The notes: a model not told the origin generated them from the sequence alone. A DNA stretch of 64,000 nt from Selaginella moellendorffii (GCF_000143415.4 NW_003314281.1:2045149-2109148); one strand, 5' to 3'. Counted from the first letter of the stretch, positions 19,623-30,546 are shown. Numbers and translations are program-made.

Positions 19623-22600
19623 TGTTCCTTAGTGTGACTTTTATTGGTGCTCAAGTATATCACCACTAGTGTTGGCATCGGAAGGTCCAAGGAGTGGGCC
19701 TATCCTTGAGGAGTAGCAAGTCGGGAAGACATGGCTCTCCATTACAGTTCATGTGTGAACTTGTAGACGAGGTGGTGGATAGAAAAGGGTCAATAATGGA
19801 ACGATTTTGGGATCTTGGGAACAGTGCAAGGTTTTCCTCATATAGTTGAGGTTGGTGCTCATGAATGTGAGACCAAAGGTAATGACCGTGGAAGGTCAAA
19901 TACGGAAGAGGACTCAAGTCCTTGAAATGGTAGCCGGGGCTACCTTTAATAAATGCTGGAACAACCCAAGGAGTTGGGGGGTGTACTTAGAGATGAGTGG
20001 TATTCCCATCGCATGGACAAGTAGTCCTAAGGGGCAAAAGTTGCCCCCAGAGAACAAAATCAAGTGTCGGAGTAACACTTGTGAAAATAGTCCTTTTGAG
20101 TAGGACAGGAATGCAAGAAGTGTATTCCAGTGAGCTAGTGCCTCACAAGTAGGACCTTACGGGTCGGTGGATTAACCAAGTCCAAAACTGCTGGATGACT
20201 CAAGTAGAGTCAAGGGATGGTCCTAAAAGGACTGATGGAAGCATTTGGACTGAGGTGTGTTGTACCCCACAAAGGATGGGGGGGGGGGGGGATCATAAGA
20301 TTCAAGGATGAGAATAGAGAGTATCTTATCGATGGCAAAATGTGCCATGCTAAAGTTATGGGAAAGGTGTTTCCAGAAGAAAACAACTTTGACACAAAGT
20401 TGTGTGTGACCTCTATGGTGTAGTGCTAACGGATGGTTGGCATGAGAAAGAGCGGTGTTGGTCTTGGCAAAGACTTAAACACGAAGGGGAAGTGTCATAG
20501 AGGTAGGCTCGTGGAGTTGATGGTGTGAAGACACCAAATGTGCCAAGATGTGATACCTTGAGGCTATGTTGGTGGGTTCATGAGAACCCCTTGCCAAAGG
20601 AATCCCAATGGAAATGGGAATGGCATAGCCTAAGCGGCAGAGCATATAGTTGGAGTGCGGTGACCCAGATAATGATGGAGGTGTGCAAGCACCAAGCAAT
20701 GAGTTGTAGGACTTGACAATTATGAGGAAACTAAGCAAGAGGTGCAAAATAACTGGTTAAACGGGTAGAAGGTAGCTACCCAAGACTTCTAGCATAGGGA
20801 AGTCGGATATACCCTTACGGGGGATAAGTTACTTGTGTTGCGATATAGTAGGTCAATGTCATAAAAGGAAATACTCATTGTCAAGAAAGCCATCATTGGG
20901 ACACCCGAACACTCTAGAACACCAGAAGGTGGTGTTTGATGTCGCGAGGGTAATGGATAAAGCCCAAGGGACTAAGTCCCTAGCGAATGATGGATAGAAG
21001 GTGCTATCCAAATGTCCAAGGTTGCGGAGACAGGAGAGGACTGTCTACCCGAGTTGGACAAAGCCAAAAATGGAATTTTGGCAAGGCTAGTGATGGGCAT
21101 GTAAAGGCCCATAAGCAACAATGTAATCCCAGTGTGTTGGATTATAAGGTGAGCATACCCGGATTGAGGAACCACTCCCTAGGTTATTGGGTAGGTTCAT
21201 CCCTAAGAATACTTGCTAAGGCATGATAGAAAGTGCAAAGCTATCCTCCTGGTCTGGAGGAGAATGACCAAAGGAAAGGTGTGAAGCCAAAAAGCAAGAA
21301 GTAAAGGGATAGAACCGAACCATAGGAATCAAAGGGCATAACCAAGGTTGGTTATGCCAGCTGGGACTGGAGAATCAAGAGGGTGCTCGAGGATGTTGTT
21401 GCTAACAACCGTGATGCCATAGAGAGTCTAAAATATGGAATTGTCCATGTTAGACTATATGGCAACTATAAAGCTTGCGAAAGGGGAGGCCTTAGCAAGC
21501 TGAGGGACAAAGTTCCTTCAAGGTTCCCAAAGACGATTCTAGGTAGCATAGTACCTAGAAAGGCCAAGTGTAAATGGTTCATGGAACGCGCGAAATCAGA
21601 GTGGCGCAGCAGAAGCGTGGTCTTGAAGCTTGCCATGAGGCAAGGTTATCAAGGTTAGGGAAGTAGTTCCCGAGTGTTCAAAGAGAGGGCTTTGAACAAA
21701 AGTTGATGGTCAAGGACTTTCACGCTTATGCAGGAACCATGTTACAATGGTCGGAGAACTTGCCAAGTGAGATTGGCACGTCGGGGGAACAAAGACCCTA
21801 GTTGAAGGTGATAACTTCAAAAAGGGTGGGCCATGGGGCCGAGCATGGAGGAGTCCATGCATGATCACAGACATGTCAAGTGAGAGGACTTGGCAGTGTG
21901 GAGGAACTAGGTTCCTAAGCTGTGATCTGTAGCGCGCTTTAAAAATAGGTTGGTGCACCGGTGTGGGGAGTCACACCAGGCATCTAGTGTGATGCCGTCC
22001 GTAGATGCATATACGGAGGTTGGGTTCGAGTCCCGACCCTCTACTGCTTGGGTTCGAGTCCCAAATCACTAGGGCGTGGTGATGGTTTGGAATATGAGGA
22101 CACTCATATTTCGGTGGTCATGGACTCTCAGTGGGGAGACTGGTTTGGGCACACCGCCAAGCGAGGGATGCCTCGGAGTCGTGATGCACGGTTAGATTGC
22201 TTAGTGTGAAAGCTCAGCATATCTAACTTGAACACTTTGGTGCAAGTGGCACCAAGGTCGTGGTGAGTGAGATGGGGACACCTAATCTCAGTTGCTATGA
22301 ACCCTTGGCCGTAAGGGCTAGCTTGGGTGCACCGCCAAGTGTGGGGGATGCCCCCGGGGTTATAGTCAACAACTTGGAGGTCTAGAAAACCAAGTACCTC
22401 TTGGCAACTCTGTTAAGGTGCCAAGGTGAGATCACTAGGTGATCTTATGGCCAGATAAGGACAAGGTCCTTGGTTGGCTAAGGAATGAAGTTCCTGGTTC
22501 AAAATGTTGAAATTGAACTGTTTAAGGTGGTGTGGCTTGGTCGTGATAACCAAGTGGGAAGAGCACCTAAGGGAAATAAACTATGTCCGTGCGATGGCAT

Positions 22601-23276
22601 AGTGAGTCCGAGGAAAGTAGTCTCTATAAAAGACCCATGGGAGGGTCACGAAGTTGGGCCGTGGATAGAGCCCATAGCAGAAGATGCTAAAGAGACGTAC
22701 TAGGGGTGAACGTCCTCCGGACTTGGCAAAGAAGAGTCTTTGCTATGGAACCGAAACAATACCTCAAGGAGGGAGGTAGAGATTCGATGTTGCTTGGTGC
22801 AACAATCAACGGATAGGAGCAAAAGATGAGTGGCCAAGATAGGGCCGTGGAATCCCTTGGAAGGAATCCAAGTGACAAAGTTAGGCGAGGAACACTAATG
22901 TGTTGGACACTAACAAGTTGCGGGAAAGGAAGTGTGTTTCCAAGGAGGGATTCCGAAATGCTCCGATTTGGCGAAAGTGGAAGCTCCAAGGGAGGGAGCG
23001 GTAAGGTAGCCAAATGATAGGGCCATGAACAGCCCTAGCACAAAGTATGATAACTGGAACTTTGGCACGAAATAGAAGAGAGGATGATGGTGCCCTCGAG
23101 TAGAGAACTTCCTAGGATGGGAAGTGGAGTTGCACAAAAGGTGCAAGGCAAGGTGTCGGAGACACCTAGGAAATTGACTCCAAGAAGTCAAAATTCAAAG
23201 TTCCAAAGTGCAAAGGTTATATCGATGGAAATTGAGACTACTCGAGAAGGAGTAGTGGGATTGACTTAGAGAAGGG
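19623..23276 (+). mobile_element. Internal region of element E: large non-coding LTR element (LARD-like)
   Basis: About 3.65 kb follows a perfect primer site with no gag or pol motif on either strand, only short chance frames. From about 21930 to 22390 it carries a structured domain shared with element D. The 3' LTR is not seen before the gap at 23277. This fits a large retrotransposon derivative mobilised by an autonomous partner, possibly D or a relative; the partner is inference. Confidence 0.55.
21965..22360 (+). other. Structured domain of element E, with the hairpin module in two copies
   Basis: Short hairpins lead to a T-arm-like hairpin with loop TTCGAGT (about 22018-22038), a second TTCGAGT motif near 22051, and then two copies of a three-hairpin module. 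Copy 1 is 22089-22098/22103-22112 (loop GACA), 22143-22148/22157-22162 (loop GCACACCG) and 22163-22166/22171-22174 (loop GATG). Copy 2 is 22269-22276/22281-22289 (loop GACA, one bulge), 22322-22326/22335-22339 (loop GTGCACCG) and 22343-22346/22351-22354 (loop GATG). Stems differ from D while pairing is kept. Confidence 0.65.
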
Positions 23277-23376
23277 NNNNNNNNNNNNNNNNNNNNNNNN
23301 NNNNNNNNNNNNNNNNNNNNNNNNNNNNNNNNNNNNNNNNNNNNNNNNNNNNNNNNNNNNNNNNNNNNNNNNNNNN
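23277..23376. other. Assembly gap (100 N)
   Basis: A run of exactly 100 N, probably a placeholder of unknown true size. The end of element E and the missing RT, RNase H and integrase finger of element C should lie here. Confidence 0.95.
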
Positions 23377-24396
23377 TATGATACTTTGATGGTGGTTGTG
23401 GATCGGCTGTCGAAGATTGCACACTTCATTCCAACTGTGGGAATAGTGAATGCGAAACAAGCAGCAAAGCTCTTTTTCCATGAAGTAGTGCGGTTTCGTG
23501 GTCTTCCTGAAGAGATGATCTCAGATAGAAATTCGAGATTTATGGGGAAGTTTTGGGGCACACTATTCCAGTTATTCAGTACCAAGTTGAAGTTTAGTAC
23601 AGCTTATCATCCTCAAACTGATGGGTAGACCAAACGTGTGAATGCTCAAGTTGAGGATTATCTGCAGTACTATGTCACGGCAGACCAACGTGACTGGGTT
23701 GAGCATTTAGAGAGTAGAAATCTTTTATAACAACACATTTCACAGCATTATTGGCTGTTTTCCATGGGAGATGCTGCAAGGGAATGTTGGTGGGGTTCCT
23801 CAACAGATTGTTGTACCGAAATCAATGTTCGAAGTGTTGGTCTCAGCCGTTGAGACTTATGCAGAGCAACTACGCCAAGGTTGGTCTAGAGCTACTGAGG
23901 CGATGGGCAAAGCTCAAGATAGGTATCGACGTGATAAGGATCAGCATCGTCAAGATGTATCCTATCAAGTGGGAGATCAAGTGTGGCTATCTTCTTGGAA
24001 CTTGAACATTAAGGGATCTTTATCTCGGAAGCTGTTACCGAGATATGTTGGACCCTATCAGGTGTTTAGGCGCATTGGTAATGTATCCTATCAGTTGGAT
24101 CTTCCTGTGGAGATGTCCAATGTTCATAATGTATTTCATGCCAATCTCTTAGCTCCTTACACTATAGATGATGCACGTCAAGTGGAGATTCATCCACCAC
24201 CAGAAGTTGTGGATGACAAACTTGAATATGAAGTGGAAACTATTTTGGGTACACGCTAGTTTAAATGTGTTAAACATCAAGAGTATCTAGTTAAGTGGAA
24301 AGGTTACCTTTCTTGTAAATCAACTTGGGAGCCTTTTAGGAATCTTGCACATGCTCATGAGCTTGTCATGGAGTATGAGAATTGTAATAAAGATTA
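23377..24396 (+). pseudogene. Integrase core and chromodomain of element C
   Basis: Right after the gap the frame shows integrase (VVVDRLSKIAHFIP, MISDRNSRF, AYHPQTDG), then a stop in place of Gln (GGGTAG), a frameshift near 23720, and a long tail (SRKLLPRYVGPYQVF, HNVFHANLLAPY). A chromodomain is split by a stop at 24257-24259 and continues as EYLVKWKGYLSCKSTWEP to about 24396. No introns occur at the positions where D has them. Confidence 0.75.
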
Positions 24397-25007
24397 GCTT
24401 TTGTAAATCTTATAATAAATTTTGTAAATTAATAAAGTAATATAGTTCTATAAATCCAAGTTTTGTTTCTTTCTTTTGTTAGTACTTAGGTCAGTTTTGG
24501 TAGGCTGATTTCGCACTTTCGTGCATGGGTCCAATCCATAACCATGGGGATAATTATTATAGACTGATCACAAGTCCTCGCCTCTCTCTCAATGACTTAT
24601 TTTTGAAAAAGGGGCATGGTCGTGTAAACAACTTAATTTGCCAGTTTATAATAGTTATCTAAATCTTCCCAACAGGGTTGATTTCTTGCTTAGGGGAAAT
24701 TGGGCCTTTGGCCTTCTCTTTATGTCCCTATGGGCAGGGATGTATCATTCCTTTGTAAGTTGAGTGGTACTTGGAGTAGCAAGGGTGGCTAACTCTATTA
24801 GTCATTTCCTTGTCAGTGATGGCCGGAGGGTGTTTGAGTATTAACGTCTTTATATGTAGAGGAGAGGTCGTTCCATAACTCATTTAAGTCAGTGTATTTC
24901 CCACATAGTGTGCTTTCCGTTAACTTTCGGGAATTGTTTCTTTGATGGTTTGCTAGACTTGGGTATGCATCGACGAGGACATCGATCTTCCCCAAGGGGG
25001 GGGAGAG
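24397..25007 (+). other. 3' untranslated region and polypurine tract of element C
   Basis: Non-coding. It ends in the polypurine tract AAGGGGGGGGGAGAG (24993-25007), which primes plus-strand DNA synthesis in LTR elements and here lies directly before the 3' LTR. Element B has a decayed version at about 27770-28150. Confidence 0.7.
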
Positions 25008-26493
25008 TGTCGTAAATGTGACTTCGGGTATCAAAAGATACTTGTTAGCCAGTCTTTATGAACATTCTTTCCTTATTGCCATGACAGCAGAAGGTTGGTA
25101 CTGTTGGTTCCCTTTATTAGCCCCTCTTGTCCCAATGTTAGTAAACTAAACTTAGCATTTGTACTTGGCTGGATGAGCATAAGAAAGGAATTCCTAAGTG
25201 TCTATTTAGCCAAGCATACTTGGCTCGACTTGTTAGTTCTCTTTTGCTTTATCTTGCACTAGCTTGGCAAAAACCCTTGCGTATTGAGACTAGTCCCTCA
25301 ATATCGCCAGATGGTAGCTTACCGTGTATACTAAACACCTTCTCTATCATGCCCTTTGTGTTAGTCTCATTTCGGTTCCAAATGCTATTTATAGAAAGTG
25401 TCTAGATTCACTCATTTAGCATATCTACGGAATGTAGAGATCAGTCTGAACATAATAGTGTTTGTCCCATATCCAAATTTGCAATCTAGAGACATTCCAC
25501 ATTTAGTAAGTTTTGAGCTTGTCCCAGAGACTAACTCCTGGTACTAAGGGAGGCTTGGGGTGAAAGCCCAAAGTGTGTGTTCCTCAAGGGGAAGGGGGGG
25601 TGGGGGGGTTGTAGGGGGTTCCAAATGTATAGTAGGGATAGTGGTTGGAATGCATGTTTAACCTGAGATATTAATTTGGCTCTCGCTGGGTTGTATCGCT
25701 CCTTGTTCTGCGTCCTGCTTAGGTCTAAGCTCAAGCTCCATGCTGCTTTAGTCCGTGGGGTACCCTCCTCCTTGCATTGGGCCATCGGTATGCCAAAATT
25801 GTGCCAGACTCCGTCTGATATCATTTTGCGTGCAGGTGCTAAATATAAGGAGCTGGTGCTCGTGGGTGTAAGCTCTTGAATTTGGACTTCCCAGGAGGTC
25901 ACCCAGCCTAGTACTATTCAAACCCAAGGACACTTAACCCCAAATATCCCAAAACCCTTAACCAATTGGAAAAGGGAGTGCACTTTTGTTCATAGGCCTT
26001 TTCCTTTTATATTTGAACCCCATGGATCGTCTCTCGAGTCGTTCTCTTTGGTTATTTACAATCCACCACGCTTCTCTACAAGTTCACGCCCTCATGCGCT
26101 CTATTGACACCCTACCCTCGAGTCGAGCCCAACGGGAGCAAATTGGACTAGCTAGATGTCAATCAACATGTGGTGTGATTCCCTTAGCCAACCAACAAAG
26201 TCAGACCTAAGACCTCTCTGATACTAAATGTAAGTTCTTGAATTTAGACTTCCCAGGAGGTCACCCAACCCAATACTATTCAAACCCAAAGACACTTAAC
26301 CCCAAATATCCCAAGACCCTTAACCAATTGAAAAAGGGGGTGCACTCTTGTTCATGGGCCTTTTCCCTCTATTTAAACCCCATAGATCGTCTCTTGAGTT
26401 GTTCCTTTTGGTTGCTTACAATGGGATTGTACTGGACTTTTATTTCATAGCGTAACGGGCTTGGAGTTCAGCTCCAAATTCAGGTGCGCTACA
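25008..26493 (+). repeat. 3' LTR of element C, carrying TRIM-alpha copy 2
   Basis: It starts TGTCGTAAATGTGACTTCGG and ends GCGCTACA; without the nested element it is about 927 bp, close to the 5' LTR. It keeps the uninterrupted version of the site that TRIM-alpha copy 1 hit in the other LTR. Confidence 0.8.
25867..26420 (-). mobile_element. TRIM-alpha copy 2
   Basis: Direct repeats 25867-26060 (194 bp) and 26229-26420 (192 bp), the same family as 6632-7224 and the same orientation. Flanks GTGGG and ATGGG are a target duplication with one change; the 5' LTR of C near 7660-7672 shows the uninterrupted ATGGG site. The primer site on the minus strand has drifted to TAGTATCAGAG. Confidence 0.88.
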
Positions 26494-27790
26494 CTTATAT
26501 AGCTTTTTTATAAAAGTTATATTTGACTAAGTAAATCACTTTATAAAACACTAGTCTTTTTTGTTATGAAAGAGGATGGTACTATGAGTATATGTATCAA
26601 TTATTGGGCTCTTAACAAGATCATAGTCAAAAACAATTATTGTTTGCCTCGTATTGATAACTTGTTTAACTAACTCTTAAAGGTTAAGTATTTTATGTGA
26701 ATATCATTAAATATGGGTGGCAGATCAAGATGTGGAGAAGACAACCTTTAAGACTTGTTACGGGTCTTATGAGCTCCTTGTTATATTATTTGGGTTATAT
26801 AATGTTATAGTAACATTCAATACAATAATGGATAGAATATTTTGAGATTATTTGGACACATTTGTTGTTCTATATATCAATGATGTTCTAGGCTTTAATG
26901 AAAAGTTGGAGGATCACTTAAAACACTTAGAGTTGGTGTTTCAAAAGTTATGAGAGAATAAATTATATATTAAGGAGATTAAATGCACTTTTAGTCAATT
27001 ACGTGTGAAATTTCTTGGGAATATAGTTGGTGATGGCATAGTCGAGATGGATCTAAAGAAAGTGGAAAGTGGTGAAGTTCTAAGATATCCTAACCACTGT
27101 ATCAAATGTTCATTCTTTTTTTGGTTTGACAAAATACTATTGCAAGTTTATTCATAATTTTGCAAGTATTGCTTCCAATAAAATTGTGATAATGTGGTTG
27201 GTGTTATGCTAAAGCAATGCAATTATCATATTGCATTTTACTCCAAGAATTAGATGAAACTCAACAAAGATAGCCTACACACAAGAAAAAGATCTTTGTT
27301 ATAGTGTCGGCACTAAAACATTGGAGACATTATTTGGGTGGACATACCAAGGTTTATACAAATAATAACATACTAAGTTACTTTGCAATGCAGCCAAAGC
27401 TTATGCTAAAGCAGGCTTATTGGCAAAAAAAACTTGCTAAATTTAATACTGAAATCATTTATAAACTTGATAAAAACAATGTTGTTCTAGATGCATTGAG
27501 TTGTCAAGTGTAATTTCAAACAATGTCAACAATCAATTTAGACTGGTTAGAGGATGTTCAGGTTTTATATGAAAGTGATTCGTTGGCAAAGGCATCTTGC
27601 ATGGCACTGTACACTATGGATATTGCTCATCAAGGGGAGATTTGTCCACTATCAGATGTTGTAGATGGTGCACTTGAGTATGAAGTTGAAACTATTTTAG
27701 ATTCCTGATTTCAAAGATGATCTCATATGAAGGAATATCTTATTAAGTGAAAAGATTACTTTTGTAACACTTTGTAATAAATCTTGCAAA
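26494..27790 (+). pseudogene. Decayed RT, RNase H and chromodomain of element B
   Basis: This continues the RT interrupted at 6214. RT remnants ([10 protein letters not shown]) lie at about 26570-26900, RNase H remnants (HWRHYLGGHTKVYTNNN) at 27304-27513, then a jump from the RNase H/integrase linker (near 27595) to the chromodomain linker, so the integrase is deleted. Many stops are present. Confidence 0.7.
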
Positions 27791-28151
27791 TCAATAAAAT
27801 AATATATTTCTTTTAATCCAAAATTTGTTTTGTTCATTAGTTTTAGGTTAGTTTTAGTAAACTAAATTTGGCACTTTGATGTATAGGTTCAATTTATAGC
27901 CATAAGGATAATTATTATAGACTAATCACATCACCTCTCTTTTGTTGACCCATTTTTTAAAAAGGGTGTGCTTATGTAAATAACTTCATCTATTAGTTTA
28001 TAATAGTTGTTTAAATCTTCTCAATAGGGTTGATTTCTACTAAAGGGAGTTGGGCCTTTGGCTCTCTCCTTATATCCCTACAAGCATGGATGTATCATTG
28101 GTTTGTAAACTAAGTGGTACTCGGAGCAATAAGGGTGGTGTTGCTAACTGG

Positions 28152-29262
28152 TTTGACATCTACAAATTTTATTAGAAATTTGTTGAAGTAAGCTGATGTT
28201 TACATGAAAACTAGTGAGAAAGTTACTTTTTTTTATAGATTTTAGTAACTTTCAAAAAGATAATAAAGCTTCACCATACCTTAATTCTCTTTCCTAAAGG
28301 ACCATAAATGTAAACTATTAGGATTCTATCTTTTACACCCTATTATCTTATCCTATTATTCTAACCTGGTGCCTAACCATCTAGACAAAGCAAAAGACAA
28401 ATGAGTCCTTGATTCTTGTAGAAAAAGGAAGTAGCAATGCCAAGGGAGCACAATTGTATCTAAGTAAAACTTAACAGCAGTGTTAAAGCCAAAATCCACT
28501 AGGGACAAAATGGAACCAACTCTAAAACTAGAAAGAAATCAACTGAAATAACCTCTTGACTTCCCATGTCAATCAGTCCCTAAAACCTCCAGGGATAACT
28601 TTCTGACAAGGCTCATACACTTTGATAACTTGATGCTTGCTTCAAACATTCCACTCTATAAAAACCTAGACACCATATCACAAGCCTTTAAAACGTTTTA
28701 GCATTTTCATTGCTTTGTTTGTTTTAGGGTTTTTTTTGGGTATGGTGGAATAGACATAGGCACTAGAATTGGGGGTAAGGGGGAACTTGAAAATTTCTCT
28801 CGCTCTCCCATCGTAGTGTCTTCACAGCAACCGCATTGTCTCCCTCGTCCACGCCTTTGTCGCACTTGTGCATTGCATGCTCTCTCTCCATGACTGGCAC
28901 CGGCCCTTCTCTTGCCTTGCCCACGCAGGTGAGAGGAAGAAATTCTCACACCTGAAAGAAAGATGAGATCTTCGGAGCAATCAAGGTATCATCTACGATT
29001 TCTTGTGCTGTCTTATGAAAAGCCTCACTCTTTCTAGTTTTAGCTGGCTTTAGTTGGGGATTTCGGCCTTAACGTTGCTCCAGTTTTACTCGGACGCATT
29101 TCAGCCATATCCCCTCAAAAGGGAGAGTAACAAACCTCCATCTCTCATGAACACGGTAAACCAGCTTCTTTCTCTTCCAACACAACGACAAGTTTTTCGA
29201 TGTAGTGCAGAGGAGAACCAAAGATTCCTGTTGATTTAAGGGTTAAGTTTAGGGTTACGGTT
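28152..29262. other. Spacer between the retrotransposon nest and the ATPase gene
   Basis: No gene is supported. AT-rich sequence gives way at about 28780 to GC-richer sequence with host-like composition. The last few hundred bases are likely promoter and leader of the gene at 29263; I see no certain TATA box. Confidence 0.4.
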
Positions 29263-30546
29263 ATGGCGGTCAGGAGGTTTTTCAGGAAGTTTTTCAATCG
29301 AACATCAGAGCCGAATGATCTGGCGGTCAGGAAGTTTTACAATCGAACATCAGAGCTGAATGATCTAAGGAATCACCTCACTCCCGTGGACATCGGGCAT
29401 CCGGGTAAGATGGTTCTTGTGACGGGGCCAAGGCAATCGGGCAAATCGGCGCTTCTTCAAGAGTTCTGTTCTAGGCAGCGTGCCGGCGACTACCCTGGTG
29501 TTCCAGCCTTCGTTGACATGCGGGAGTGGAGCAACATCGACCCCTCAAAGTTTTGGATTAACTTAGGTGCCAGTTTTGAAAAGTCTCTTCAGCTCAAAGG
29601 AAAAGCGCCTGCAAAGCTGGGTCTCAAAGTCTTTTCGATGCCGAAGCTACGGCGACTTGGTTTGGGTCTCGATGTCGTGTCTTCGAAGCAGGATCCCATC
29701 GGCAGGGTGATGGCTGGTTTAGAGGAGTACACGTCCGCCATGAGAATGGACATGCCGGGTTTCCTCAATGGATTTCCCACGATATTCATCGACGAAGCTG
29801 ATGCTCTGGCTAGCTGGACCAGAACCGCAGGGGGTGTTCAGGAGCTGGATTACCTATTGCGGTTCCTGGTGCGGATCTCTAAGCAGGAGAATGCAGCTAA
29901 CGTGGTTTTGGCTTCATCAGAAAACTTCTTTAAGAAATGGTTGTGTGACATGGAACCCTTCCTTGGTCATAAGGTCGTCCGCGCAAGTGTTGGTCACTTC
30001 AACGAAGAGGAGGCCAAAGAGTTCGTGAGGCAGGGCCTCCAGGAATCAGACTTGAACCGGGAGGGGCTTGAAGCGGAGGTGCTTGCGATTTGGGATGACG
30101 TTTATGCTCACTACGGGGGAGCCATTATGTTGCTGTATGATCTTCTCCACATGGCACTACGCTCACAGCCTGGTGAAGTCTGCAAAAACTGGGAGGTGGC
30201 GAAGCAGCAGTGCATGAACGAAGCGACGTGCCTAGTCGAAGAAGGTTTTCATCCTAACAATATGGGCAAAGCTAACAAGATGGTCAAAGCTGCTGCGTGG
30301 ACGCCTGATGACTGGAAGAATGTGGTGGGAGCCATGGCAGCTACCGAGGATGGAGTTCTCCCCTTCCATTCACTGTCTGTGTCTGGTCTTGAATCAATGG
30401 TCCGTTACAATTTCCTCGAATACAGGGAGCCGACCGGTTGGGACAAAGACATCAAAGCCATATCGACTCCGATCTTCATGCCAGTCACAAGAGCTCAGCA
30501 TCTGGCAATGAGACAAGTTGTAACTCGACCCAGTCGACACAACTGA
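29263..30546 (+). CDS. P-loop ATPase, archaeal/STAND-like (intronless)
   Basis: A 427-residue frame from an ATG at 29263 to TGA at 30546 has no sign of introns. A short basic N-terminus contains a near-exact 15-residue duplication (residues 8-22 and 23-37). Walker A is GPRQSGKS (55-62) and Walker B is IFIDEAD (174-180); a sensor-like VVLASSE follows. The layout resembles the ATPase_2/AAA_16-type domain of archaeal ATPases found in scattered eukaryotic genes. The C-terminal third has no motif I recognise. The N-terminus could be a mitochondrial presequence (Arg/Phe-rich, no acidic residues at first), but that is inference. Substrate unknown. Confidence 0.75.
   Translation: MAVRRFFRKFFNRTSEPNDLAVRKFYNRTSELNDLRNHLTPVDIGHPGKMVLVTGPRQSGKSALLQEFCSRQRAGDYPGVPAFVDMREWSNIDPSKFWINLGASFEKSLQLKGKAPAKLGLKVFSMPKLRRLGLGLDVVSSKQDPIGRVMAGLEEYTSAMRMDMPGFLNGFPTIFIDEADALASWTRTAGGVQELDYLLRFLVRISKQENAANVVLASSENFFKKWLCDMEPFLGHKVVRASVGHFNEEEAKEFVRQGLQESDLNREGLEAEVLAIWDDVYAHYGGAIMLLYDLLHMALRSQPGEVCKNWEVAKQQCMNEATCLVEEGFHPNNMGKANKMVKAAAWTPDDWKNVVGAMAATEDGVLPFHSLSVSGLESMVRYNFLEYREPTGWDKDIKAISTPIFMPVTRAQHLAMRQVVTRPSRHN
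29284..29373 (+). repeat. 45-bp tandem duplication in the ATPase gene
   Basis: AGGAAGTTTTTCAATCGAAC starts a 45-bp unit at 29284 that is repeated at 29329 with a few substitutions. It keeps frame and duplicates 15 residues in the N-terminal segment before Walker A. Confidence 0.85.

Larger units (their letters stand above)
6215..26493 (+). mobile_element. Element C: Ty3/gypsy chromodomain LTR retrotransposon inserted in element B
   Basis: Its LTRs are 6215-7735 and 25008-26493 (about 923 and 927 bp once the nested TRIMs and their duplications are removed). A polypurine tract lies at 24994-25007 directly before the 3' LTR. The flanks CTCAC (6210-6214) and CTTAT (26494-26498) are a target duplication that differs by two C-to-T changes. 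Joining the flanks restores the early RT of element B. Inside C lie TRIM-beta, element D, element E and a sequence gap. Confidence 0.85.
2604..28151 (+). mobile_element. Element B: old, degenerate Ty3/gypsy LTR retrotransposon, split by element C
   Basis: The left part (2604-6214) carries an LTR, a decayed primer site and decayed gag, protease and early RT. The right part (26494 to about 28151) carries decayed RT, RNase H, chromodomain and a 3' untranslated stretch. Both parts align along their length to element C, which sits inside it. B is full of stops and its integrase has been deleted. Its 3' LTR is missing: similarity to C ends near 28150. B is the oldest large layer of the nest. Confidence 0.75.

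Noticed and set aside
19846-21658. Small open frames in element E
   Set aside because: All are under about 95 codons, without ATG context or similarity to gag/pol, and the surrounding sequence looks non-coding.
21900-22400. Hammerhead ribozyme (retrozyme) in element E
   Set aside because: I looked for the CTGATGA core in the hairpin-rich domain and did not see it; LTR and element size are also too large for known retrozymes.
2596-28161. TTGACATCT at both outer junctions of element B as its target duplication
   Set aside because: The match is longer than a 5-bp duplication and the right copy is not preceded by an LTR end, so coincidence or deletion cannot be told apart.
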